DNA from: Seriola aureovittata
Lineage: Eukaryota; Chordata; Actinopteri; Carangiformes; Carangidae
Assembly (NCBI RefSeq): GCF_021018895.1
Contig: NC_079384.1
Span: 15,019,140-15,083,139 of the forward strand
Reading direction: 5' to 3'
DNA: 64,000 nucleotides
This document shows positions 1 to 10,141 of this stretch, one piece after another. The translations under genes were made by a program, and so were the position numbers. The first letter of the stretch is position 1. The number at the start of each line of letters is the position of its first letter. Under the pieces are notes generated by a model. It was not told the origin of the DNA and did not search any database. It saw only the letters and a list, made by a program, of their open reading frames with translations.

Positions 1-184
1 GGTCTAGATATGCAATTTAGGCAGTGGGCACCACTAATGGTGTCGGAGCTTACTGCAGTAGAGTTAGTGCTAATGGCTAATGGTGTCTTTTAGCCACCTT
101 TCAATTGCATACAACCTTGGATAAACTGAGGAGTTAGGCTGAGGATGAGTGGAATGATATTTGGGGGGGTCAGTTGAGGACAAC

Positions 185-754
185 CAACTCTGCATCCTTT
201 AGAGAATTCTGCTGGAAGTACATGATACGATACCTTGTGGCTCCAACAGCAGTGTATTCAGGGACAGGGTGAATGTGTGGTAAATCAATGGCAGACCATT
301 TTCATATGTTTTGAGACCTGCCCTTTAATCCATTCATACTGGCGAGAGATTGGCGAAGAAATGAGGGACGTTTGTGGAATAGAGGTTGAGTGCTCGTTTG
401 CTGCATCACACTGGGCACATTCCTAAAGAAAGAAAGAAAAAAAAGAAAGAAAAAAAACTCATGGCTCAGGATGAGCATCTTTTATAAAGTTGTTTTGCTC
501 GCAAGCAAGAACCAGCCATCAAAGGACGATTGGATTGCAATTATCAACGACATACACTCTATGGAGAAACTCTTCTTTAGCTTAAAACTATGATCTGAGC
601 AATAAATAAAATACTGGAAAAAGCGCACTACTCTATGGAATGTAATTTACTGTAACTGAAAACAAACTGTTCTGTAATGTTGTGTGGCCCATACCAACCC
701 TTTTTTTTTCTTTCAACCTGAAAACACCAATAAAATAAAGTTCGAAAAAAAAAA
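185..754 (+). mobile_element. L1-type LINE, 3' end of ORF2 plus 3' tail (degraded)
   Basis: This is the C-terminal end of a non-LTR retrotransposon reverse-transcriptase ORF, broken by frameshifts. Around 195-245 one frame reads FREFCWKYMIRYL, as in the region after the L1 reverse transcriptase. At 291-345 two frames together give ADHFHMF then ETCPLIHSYWREI, the HMF..C-P..YW block of the L1 zinc-binding-like tail. At 475-590 a third frame reads KNQPSKDDWIAIINDIHSMEKL, the usual final helix region. A run of ten A at 745-754, just after AATAAAATAAAG, marks the 3' end of the insertion. The 5' boundary is unclear and the copy is probably 5'-truncated. It cannot be active. The broad family is fairly sure, the exact clade is not. 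Confidence 0.8.
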
Positions 755-1896
755 CCTGACAAATTTTATTGTAACCTTGAACAAGCCTCCTCTTCACCGC
801 TAATGGAAAAACTACAGCCTTAAAAGAAATAAAACCCATAGATGGATTACATGGAGGGAAATATAAGAGCAAGTGACATGTGGGAGATAAAGTTGGAGAA
901 CTGAAGTAGGAATGAGGAATTAGTTTTTGCTCTTTTAACAACTGAGGTGAAGTGGCGACTAGTTGCGGATTTACAGAGATATTGTCGGCTAGACCCCGTC
1001 TTCGGCTAATTGAAACAAGAGATGGGTAAAAGCTACATGAGGGATAAGAAGCTGCTGTTATAATTCACGCCTCTTCACCCCAATCAAACTTAAGCTCTCC
1101 TCTCGCTGTCATGCCCCAAAGAAGATTCTCTCAAATCCGTCTTGTTTCCCCGGCCCGATCTGAGCAGGGTGGTTTGAAGTGACCCTGAGCAGAGAAGCGC
1201 TTGCTCGACACGGAAGTTTGTACAATCCCCACACTGTGTGACTAAACCCTGGTTCTAGTGTATTCAGTCAGGTAAATTCATTTGCATGGCGGAAGTGCCC
1301 GCAGTCAAAGAATTAGGGATGGTATTGTGCTGAATTGAAAGAGGGGTCAGGTGAGCTAACTGCACTTGTTCAACATGCAGTGCAGAAGAACAAAGCCCTC
1401 ACTGATTAACATTGTTATTCATTCATGAGAAGGAGCCCAGCGAAGCAGAGCCATTTGTCTTAGATACATTTAACAAATGCAAAACCAGTAGGGTGGAAAA
1501 AAAGAGAAACTCAAATCTCCTTACGAGAAACAATTGAATAATTATGCCCCTTCAGCTCAAACCGAACGGACGGACTTCCAAAGCTGTCAGCACCTTTTGT
1601 TTAAATGTAACATTTCATTGTGGTGGCATCAAGTTTTAGGGGATTTAATTAGTCTGGATACCTGTCAGCCATCCAACAGGTCTAAAGACATTTGTCAGTA
1701 CATGCAAAATTAACACAGAAAGATCAGTACTTTGTGCAAAAGTTTGGCTTGGTGGGAAACAGCTTAGACAAGGCGGAAGAAAAAGATAAATTGAAAAAAT
1801 TAGTTCATCAGTAGGATCACTAAGGAAAGGAGTAAATACTGTAGAGACCTAGCAGGTCCTTCTTCAGGAGGAGAGAGGGGGATAGATGGATTTAGT
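755..1896. other. No gene recognised; single-copy-looking DNA
   Basis: I see no long open frame, tandem repeat or recognised element. The part from about 1370 to 1560 has balanced composition and several ATTA and ATTCAT words. It could be regulatory, but nothing proves it. Confidence 0.5.
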
Positions 1897-2035
1897 ACGG
1901 GCTGTAATTATCACAGCTGTCAATATATAACATTACGATACGATATTGATGATAACCATAATATTTAAAAAATGAAATATTGATATCCTGTTGATAATAC
2001 AGATAAGATAATGTCCTGATATTGTGACAGCCCTA
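1897..2035. mobile_element. Degraded GGGCTGT-ended DNA element (putative MITE fragment)
   Basis: The left edge reads tacgggctgtaattatcac and the right edge reads atattgtgacagccctaa. The right edge in reverse complement starts ttagggctgtcacaatat, so the ends form imperfect inverted repeats. The inside is AT-rich with repeated cgatattgat words. Teleost genomes contain many elements with ends of the form TAGGGCTGTCAC; assignment to that group is from memory and the class is not certain. Confidence 0.45.
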
Positions 2036-2214
2036 ATGACAATATTACAGTATTCACTGATATATTCAGTATTACAACTTTTACTGTTATATTCGTCCCG
2101 TTAACTTTAACATTATCATTTAAATATCTGACCTGTCAGTCAAGACAATTCCAATTTTGTCATGATACAAGTACTGTATTTAGAATGCTGCAGGGATGTA
2201 TGGGAAGTATTTTT

Positions 2215-2890
2215 GTTGGCTAACCTGGAAGATAAGCATCTCCCTGTTTCCCGCGATAAAAAGCCAATGATATTTTTAAATTGACTTTTGGATTACTGCA
2301 GAACATAAACTCTGTGACAAACTTTTGTTGCGTGTATTATGATTTTTGAAGCCTAAATACAATCACCAGAGGTAAAAGGCTAGCTAAGCTAAGGCTAATG
2401 AACTACACCACGGTGTCATGACTTTATCACCAATAAACTTCCAGCTTGTAGATGCTTTACCTCTTCTACAAAAACGTTTCCTCTTACAATGTTACTAATA
2501 ATTTGCACGCGTGTATAAACACAACTAGGCCGTAAAGGTGGACTGGTAAGTAGATCAGTTTGTCGTGTTCGTTGAAGTGTCATTTAGCCAATTGATAGAA
2601 CCACCTTTTTAAGAAATGTAAAAGTTCAAAGAAATCACGACTGGGGTATTTACTTTTATGTGGTAGAATAAAACGTGAAAATATCCTGAGCTTGTGTTAA
2701 CAAGAGACCTTTTTTCATTCATCTAACCAAAAATCTATTCAAAGAACCCATAGACTTTGGGACAAGGGAACCGGAAGTGGTGGTTTTGGGACTCATTCCT
2801 GCTGCACTCTATAATCTACACTGTAAAATTGTTCCGCAGCCTGAAATTGTTATGATATGACGTCCGCCTCTGCATCAATTATAGCAACGT
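2215..2890. repeat. Possible old dispersed repeat
   Basis: Phrases such as tctccctgtttcccgcgata, acttttggattactgcag and gggactcattcctgctgcac resemble a dispersed teleost repeat that I recall only loosely. No clear termini or coding frame are visible. Treat this as a hint for a repeat search rather than an assignment. Confidence 0.25.
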
Positions 2891-4705
2891 CATATGCAGG
2901 TCAGCACGCACTTGTGTTGAGCTGCTAAGATGTGATAGAATGCATGTTTTCACCTCGGCTCTGGGTTGAGCCGCCAAACAGTGGTCGATGTCCCCTAACG
3001 GTCTCCTCAGTGTGTTTCAAATCCAAACAGACTATTCCAAACAACTCCGTAGACGTCCTGTTTTGTCTGCTTCCCTGGAGTAAAATAAACAGTTGATAAT
3101 AGATGGTCACCAAGCCCTGGACAGAAGAGCTGTGTTTGTGGCTGGGGAATGTACACATGAACTCTTCTGGATGAGGAGGGAAGTGGGAAGTTACGCCAGC
3201 GTTTTTTTTCTTTTGTTCTGTTTTGTTTGGATGATGCCAGTAACATCCATTCCAGTAACTTTAACTGCCTTCAAGGTTCATTTCGCCGGAGAACACTGCC
3301 TTCTTTGTTTAAGGCCTTTAAAGCTTAACCATGCCAATTGCCATATAGTACAATAAAATCCATGCTGTTTTTCTGCTGAAGCAATAAATACAAAACAAGA
3401 ATGAAAAAGGATTCCACCTCATCTTTTATGTCATAAAGTTCTCCATATTTTCAGTGTCAAGTTTGGGTAATTTTAAAAGTTTAAATCTGTTATATTAATA
3501 TATCATATCTTTTTAGAATTTGAATGAGTAGGGATGCTGATTCTATCTAGCCCATAATGATCCGTACTGTAACCTGAGGCTTATTTGGAGTTGGACATTA
3601 CCCTACTGGGTCAATGAGATGCATTGCCATGTATGGCACATTTGCAGGGCTTGGCACCTGTCCTGTCTGGGTGTGTTTTGCGGTGCTGCTGCCTCCTTAA
3701 TGAGAGCAGAGAAACAACAGAAGCAGATGGAATTGCCTGTGGGATTGTGGGAAGACTCAGGAAGGGCTAGGACGACGGTTGTGGGAGGAAACTATTGCCA
3801 TGTGGTGGCGTGCCCACTCTGCCCTCTGGTCATCTCTGCTAGTCCTGCTTGGTGGTCATCCAGGCGCGCACTGGCCTGCCAATTAAAGACGGGCCCACAG
3901 TCTCCCCCGAAGGTTCCTCCAATTCCGCAGGGATCTTCCCTTCCTGCCTTCATCTTTTTTTTCCTCCCCTCTTTCTTTATTTCACTCTCCAGCCAACACC
4001 CTGCTGCTCATTCTGCTCTGTTCTTGCTTTTCTAACTCAAGGGGACTCACTGCGCAGAATTCATTAGGCTGTTTTCCCGTCTTCCCTCCTCAGCCAGATA
4101 ACACACACCTCCAGTAGGGTGGCAGGTGCCAGTGCTACGATCTGTTCAGCCGTGTGATTTGACAATGAAGAACTCCTCTGGCTCTGACAGTACTTGCAGT
4201 AGTGCGGTAAAAGCAGAATGAAGATGCAGATGAGGATGAGCTGAAGATGTTCTCACTTGCATGACCCTACCTATGCAAGACCTGTCCTTTCAAGAGTAGT
4301 TCATCCAGAGAGCGCTCAGAATTCTTCCCCCCACTGGGGTTTAAGCAGTCAATGCCAGAGGTCAGAGGTCATTGATCTGGCTGGCTTTGTGTAAGCTGAT
4401 AACTTGTGAGAAAGAGATAGAGACATGGAGAATAGAAACACTTTAGGACAATACAGTAGTTGGCCTGTCAGCAGAACAGTGAAAACAGCAGACTGTGGAA
4501 GAATAGGTGGGATCACAGGGATTACAGAGGCCTATTAGCGAGCTCTACAAACCAAACCTCACCATCTACCACCTTGCTCAGCGTGCGATATCTGTCACTT
4601 CACTCGCATATCTGCAACCATGTTTTCTTACATTACCCTGCCACGCTAAATGAGGAAGGTATTTTGTCTGAAACAACTGCCGCCGCTGAACGTCTAAAAG
4701 TGCAA

Positions 4706-4726
4706 CCCCCCCCCCCCCCCCCCCCC
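4706..4726. repeat. Homopolymer C21
   Basis: A pure run of 21 C on the plus strand, so G21 on the minus strand. Length is likely to vary between individuals and between sequencing reads. On the plus strand it encodes the proline run in the 4460-4813 open frame, which is therefore not evidence for a gene. Confidence 0.95.
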
Positions 4727-4984
4727 ATCACCTCTCTCTCTGTAAACTGCGGCAGGGTTGTGTTCTACTTCTCCGAATGTCCGCAGAGACCTCGGATGGC
4801 AGGGAAACTCTGACTTCCATATGGAGTGGACAGATGTGAGGAAAACATCAAGCACTCCCATGCTTGATTTCAAGGGGCGTGTCCTCTCGGATCCCTCGGG
4901 AGGTCTTGCAGCAGCTCAGTGTGTGTTAGTGAAACGTCAACACTCCAGATTTCTGCAGTGCCACACTTCATCTGCTGCTTTCTG

Positions 4985-5020
4985 ATTCTTTTATTTCTTT
5001 TTTTTTTTTTCTTTTTTTTT
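4985..5020. repeat. T-rich tract
   Basis: Runs of T13 and T9 separated by a single C, preceded by mixed T and C. No adjacent retroposon body was recognised. Confidence 0.8.
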
Positions 5021-6164
5021 CCTTAATGGAGTTGTTACCAATGACCACGGTCTGAAATGTCTGCTTCCGGCAATCATGCTATTGAAAACTCCAAATGCTT
5101 CAACTAGCGAACAAAGCTGTAAGAGCATGCTGAATTTTGCAGGCAATCAATGAAGCACTAAATAAAACTGTCCGTAAAACTGTCCACCATGTTTCAGCTC
5201 CATTTCAAGGCCAATTATATTGATGTAGTCCTCTCTGCCTGCCTTTTTTTAAGATTAGAGTTTACAGTATAAGTCTTGAATAGTAGGAAAACTCAGGGCT
5301 TTTATAGTTTAAGCAAATGTATGAAGAGATTATATTGAAGACATTTCATTGTAAGCCTTTGGGCTTAACAAGTTTTTTTTCCCCTCAGATCATATCCCAG
5401 AATATTTTCTTTCTTAAAGGATTGATTATTAATTTCAGTCCCCATCAAACTGCTGCCTCTCTGTTGTACAGAGTGTAGTTGAAATTGCAGAGGGATTTTT
5501 TTATAACTAATAATTCTCTAAAGCTTTGTTTGGTAATGTGTATTTATTGTTTTGTTGTAACTGCTTTATTGTCAGAGCTTATTTTGCACCTGCAGGAAAA
5601 AGCAATATTGGCAAGGTGGCCAGAACACAGATATTAGCCATGCTCATGAAGCCAGCTCTTTTTTTTCTCAGTACTGCTTCCTGTTTCCTCTCCATGAGGA
5701 CACCTCAGGCAGAAACAATATACAGCGAAGAACATACCTGCGCATATTGTATTACCCAAATTACCGTAGAATATGTTCTGTCTAATGTAAGAAGTTCAGA
5801 GGAATGTTCACGAGGAAGCAGCCTCTCGCCGTCTGATAGTACCGTTTACACAGAACTGCCTTTCCCTAAATAAGTTGCATTGTGCAGCATGTGACAAATT
5901 GCCTCACTGTCAATGGTACATTTTTTATGCCGGTCATAGAATGTGAATATGGCAAATCAGTTGCAGTTTCTTTCTGCTCATGGACCCAAAAATACATCAC
6001 GAGTCCTCATAATCAAGCTTAACGAATACCACTCTGTCATGGGCTTTCAGTTTGAATAACAAGTCATTATGCCTTTCTTATATTACTGTTCTGCAGGGGT
6101 TGATTCCTCAAGCCTGAACCAATGGGATCAGACCCTTTTGCACCTCCACTTGTATGTGCCACGT

Positions 6165-6370
6165 TCATATATGGTCCTATATTTGTGTGGACCGTCGTTC
6201 CCTTACTCTAACCTAAGTCCCTAACACTAACCCTAACCATCACAACTACCTCCCTCACCCTGAACTAACCCTAAAACCAAGTCTTAACCCCTAAAACAGC
6301 CTGTTGAAGGAGTGAACACCAGCCAAAAATGTCCTCACAAAGCTAGAAATACAATATAAAATACACACCA
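6165..6370. repeat. Dispersed teleost repeat with CTAACCC-rich core
   Basis: The left part reads tatatttgtgtggaccgtcg. The core (about 6205-6295) is built from variants of ctaaccctaa. The right part contains caccagccaaaaatgtcctc followed by acaaagctagaaatacaa. I recognise this order, a GTCC/CCCTAA core followed by a GTCCTCAC block, as a common interspersed repeat in teleosts that is often next to CA microsatellites. The CTAACCC words are irregular and interrupted, so this is not a telomeric array. The transposon class is unknown to me. Confidence 0.65.
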
Positions 6371-7223
6371 CAACATCTCTCTTTGTGTGGGACTTTTTGA
6401 TGTCATTCACACTGACAAATACGTCTCGGTGGAATTGCCTCGAATCAAACGACATTCCATCATCTGTGCAACAGTGGGAGCGGGATGGATGGTTGTCAAT
6501 AATGAGCCTGAATGTCAAATGTTTTAGTCAGAAAAATCAAAGGCCAGTCAAAAGCTGAAAGAACAAAATAAAAAAATAAAAAATCCTTTTTGAATTGCTC
6601 AAACCTCCATTTGTAAACCTGATCCAACAGGCTTGTTGTTCAGTCCAACACTGGTTTATGCTGAAATTTTTGGATAGTTGAATTCTGGGATGCACATCTG
6701 TCGAACAGGCTTTCTTTTTGTGTACATTGCAGCACACAACTAATCACAAGTAGGTTTGTAAGAGCACTCAAAAGGGTTATGCCGCTTGATTCATTATCTC
6801 AGACAGCAATGCTCTGCATCTGCTGGAAATTGTATTCATTACATACAGTAATGATTTAAATGCAGTGTAGAACTGTATCTACTTAAGGCTCTTTTTAAAC
6901 TTCTCTTGGATACAACATGTGGGAGCAGGAACTAGTTTTGAAAGTGACGGTGGGGGGGAGAAAAAAAAAAGAGACTATTCTCTGGAGACCATCTGAACAT
7001 CAGACCTTTGATGCGATCTGTTCCCATTGTGCTTTGCACTTCAGAAGTTTCCCCTCGCAATACAAAGATGCATCTTAAACTGGAGCACATATTTGTTTAT
7101 GGATGAGGGGCCCAACATCATAAAGCAGCCTCCCACCCAATCAGAAAGCTCCCCTGCTTTTTCCTCCTCCGTCAAAAGTTCCTGTCATCTTAACACGGTG
7201 CAGCTTTCTTTTTCTCCTGCAGC

Positions 7224-7224
<1 letters not shown>

Positions 7225-7269
<45 letters not shown>
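7225..7269 (+). repeat. Trinucleotide repeat (CTG)15
   Basis: Fifteen uninterrupted CTG units (CAG on the minus strand), followed by CGG. Just upstream is a pyrimidine stretch ending ttctcctgcag, which resembles a splice acceptor, but no exon could be supported. Confidence 0.97.
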
Positions 7270-7270
<1 letters not shown>

Positions 7271-7825
7271 GGTTAGAACTGGTGTTTTGGTTCTGGTGTC
7301 GCAGAGCACAGCTGATAGATCTTACCATGTCTTAAACACGGGTGAGATTATCAGCAAAATGTGTCTGTGCGACTTGTCACACGAGTAGCTGTGATTGTTT
7401 CATTACAGTGGATGGTGACAAAACATTTTCAGAGCTAATCCAAGGTGTCAAGAGGATAAATTGAAACTAATGAAAAACAAGCTCACAGAAACAGATGCCA
7501 TTTTTACACCACATAAGAGATCTGTAGTGTTTTTATATTTTATCTTTTGCCCACCACATGAAAAATCTGTACATCTGCCTCTAACCCTTCATTTGGTGAA
7601 GCCATCAATCATTTCGTAAAACCTGCTGTTGAAGAGAACTCACACGTCACGGTCCCGTGAACATGACATGAATAGATTGAAAGCAACACCTGTCCTCTGT
7701 CTGTCACTCCTCAGTTATGTTAAAGGAAAGCTCAGATACCTGTACTGTACTGTGTTCCTTTCATGTCAAATGTGTTCATTTTCATGCTGTGTTTGTGTGA
7801 ATGCACGTTGTGAAGAGAATCAAAT

Positions 7826-7847
7826 GGGGGGGGGGGGGGGGGGGGGG
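7826..7847. repeat. Homopolymer G22
   Basis: A pure run of 22 G on the plus strand. It could form intermolecular or slipped G-quadruplex structures and is prone to length error. Confidence 0.95.
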
Positions 7848-8029
7848 TGACTGGATATTTGCTGCAGCTTAAGACACATCGAATGTAAGGGAAATCAATA
7901 TGGTTGAGCTGTTCGAGCTCTGTGGTAGGTCATGCCCCTACAAACTACACTGGGCTCCTGCAGTGTTGTCCCAATAGCTGGCAGGATTTGTACACACACA
8001 GACTGAGAAGCATTAAAGAAGGATTGGAG

Positions 8030-8031
<2 letters not shown>

Positions 8032-8082
<51 letters not shown>

Positions 8083-8090
8083 GGGGGGGG
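8032..8090. repeat. (GT)25 followed by G8
   Basis: About 50 bases of uninterrupted GT, then TTGGGGGGGG. A typical fish dinucleotide microsatellite. Confidence 0.95.
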
Positions 8091-9049
8091 TGCTTCTGGT
8101 GGACTGAAGAATGCAGCAGGGGAGGTGTTGAGGTTTAGGGAAGGGGGCTTCTAACTCAATACTGTTAAATTAAAATACATACAAGATTATTGCATTGAAG
8201 ATTGGGCAAGATTGGATTTAATCCTGTTAAAAAAAAAAATAAAAAAAAAAAGCTAAATTTGCAACATGTTATTAGGACGATAGAGGGGTGAGCCCTGAGA
8301 TTGGGAGGCAGAGGGTAAGACGGTGGAAACAAATAACAATATAAAGTATTAAAAAGAGAAGCCTGCTTCAGAATTACCAACCTTCCGTTCTCAAAAGATT
8401 ATCCCAAAGATTCAATTTCATTAGTGGAGGCTGATCCACCGGGGGCAGTCGTATGATATATGGCTGTACCAAATGATCTCACGAGGAGAGAGAGAGAGGA
8501 TTTGACGGACAGGCCTTTGACAAGCAGAATTATGAGGTTTTGATTTCTCTTTTCAGCTTTTACATGCTGCTTTTGAAAGCATTTGTCTTTCATGAGTCAA
8601 TACTGGGCTTGAATGAAGACCTTTGTTCTCCAAAGTGTCTTTTTATTTTTCCAGGAGCAAAGAAAAGACAGTAAACTATGAAACAGTTTACATTCTGTCT
8701 TGTCCAAAATGTGTTTGTAAGTTTATCTATTGAGATTTTTGAAGGTGGCTCATAAAAGTTCATGTCAGCTTATGAGGGGACACAAAATCCTTCAACTGAA
8801 ACTAATAACTGACAGTCACCTGAAGTTACTGTTACAGGCACTCTCATATTATTCTACTTTCTTTTGTCTTCCTACTTCAAACCTGAGTCTCCCTTTCCAC
8901 CCTTTTAGATACATAAACCTGACATCAATTATGCATTTTAAGAAAATACATGGGGTGACTGCATCTTAGACACCTTTTCGTCAGTTTTGTGCCTTAATTT
9001 ATCTCATGTCAAAGTCGTCTGAAAGTCAAGACTGGTTGCATATGGACAG

Positions 9050-9350
9050 TTGATGTTTGGGGTACTGAACCGTTGCAACAATTAATCGCCGGACCCCCCT
9101 GCTGCCTTGTTGTCTTGACATAAGGTGGAGTGCATGGAGGAGATATTTCCGGCCCTTGAGTGCCAAACCATGCAGCATTAAGCGATACCTTTCAATTAGT
9201 GACTCTGCCTCAGACAGCGGCGATGGGACAACTTTACACCCCAACGACCGCGGTGATGAGCGATTAAGCGCCGAGCTGGAATGAAAACTAGTGGACCTTA
9301 TAACACGGGAAACGGCGTTACTGCGTCTTACTGCGACAGTGTTTGACTGA
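9050..9350. promoter_or_regulatory. Candidate conserved non-coding element
   Basis: This stretch is free of simple repeats, has mixed composition, lacks a convincing reading frame and carries words such as caattaatcgccgg, tttcaattagtgac and gagcgattaagcgccg. In vertebrates such a profile is typical of conserved enhancers, but conservation itself cannot be seen in one sequence. The minus-strand 156-codon frame across 9026-9496 has a His/Thr-rich part from GT-rich DNA and resembles no known protein. Confidence 0.25.
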
Positions 9351-9655
9351 GGTGTTGGATGTGCACAGGTATGTGTCAGACTGTGCTGAGTGTGTGGGCG
9401 GTGCTGTGTTTGTGTGTGGGGTCGGTGAAAATGAAGAAAAAAGAAAAAAAAAAGGTTAGCTTGAGGGAGAGATAAAGTGAGACCTTCATCAATCACATGC
9501 TAAGTGGCTCTATTGATCACAGGTCCTCATCAATTTAGATGAGCAACTTAGCTCTGTATCACGCTTATCACATGACCATTCCTTTTGATGCTGTTTGTTT
9601 TCTTCCGGAAAAGGGTCTCTTGATAGGAGCGTGAAAAATCAAGGAAGGATACACC

Positions 9656-10141
9656 GGCTGTGTCTGAAAGCACTCACTAATCCTCCGCGCTACTATTGAG
9701 AAATATTATACCCTTTGTAGTGGACTCGTAGTATCCCGCAATGCATCGTGAAAAGTAGTGTACAACTGATGGTCACTAACCAAGTAATATACATCATCCA
9801 TGCGTTGCGCTCGCGCTGAAAACATTGCGGAGAAAATTACCCAAGTACTGTCCGAGAGTGTTTTCTCATTTAACCGATGGGCTCGCAATATAGTCCTCTA
9901 CATCTACTACATGTATATACATACCCGATCAGGAAGTTTCCAAAAGTCTCCATTCCTGCCCGTGCAGACTAAAACGCAACCCTTGAGTTTTCGCCAAAAA
10001 TAGGGCCAGCAGCACGTCAAAAAAAGTAGCACCAAGAGTAGTACGGAGACGCAAGGCGTAAACGTGGCGAAAGTGACGCCTTTTCAAATGTATCAGCGCC
10101 GATAAAGCCCAACAAAGACGCAACCTAGACTCTATGAGCAT
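9656..10141. repeat. Dispersed repeat, possibly two joined or nested elements
   Basis: The left half contains tagtatcccgcaatgcatcg and aaaagtagtgtacaactg, phrases that recur in a common teleost repeat whose copies share a core like CCCRCAATGCATTGTG. The right half, read on the minus strand, is a 70-codon open frame (9929-10141) rich in Arg and Leu that also looks like repeat-derived sequence. Clear termini and target duplications were not found, so the class is open. Confidence 0.4.

Larger units (their letters stand above)
2891..6164. other. No gene recognised; holds a C run and T-rich tracts
   Basis: Open frames here are short; the longest are 138 codons at 3619-4035 and 115 codons at 5526-5873, both plus strand. 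Neither resembles a known family and neither has a convincing splice or promoter context, so I regard them as chance. A pyrimidine-rich stretch lies at about 3945-4030. Confidence 0.5.
6371..9049. other. No gene recognised; microsatellite-bearing DNA
   Basis: Besides the CTG, G and GT tracts listed separately, this stretch has an A-rich tract at 8228-8252 and no open frame of interest. The 102-codon frame at 7027-7335 contains a leucine run made by the CTG repeat and is not credible as a gene. Confidence 0.5.

Noticed and set aside
6190..6295. Interstitial telomeric repeat
   Set aside because: The CTAACCC words are irregular and lie within a recognised interspersed repeat.
9026..9496. 156-codon minus-strand open frame
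   Set aside because: The His/Thr-rich part comes from GT-rich DNA and the remainder matches no family I know; the DNA looks more like non-coding sequence.
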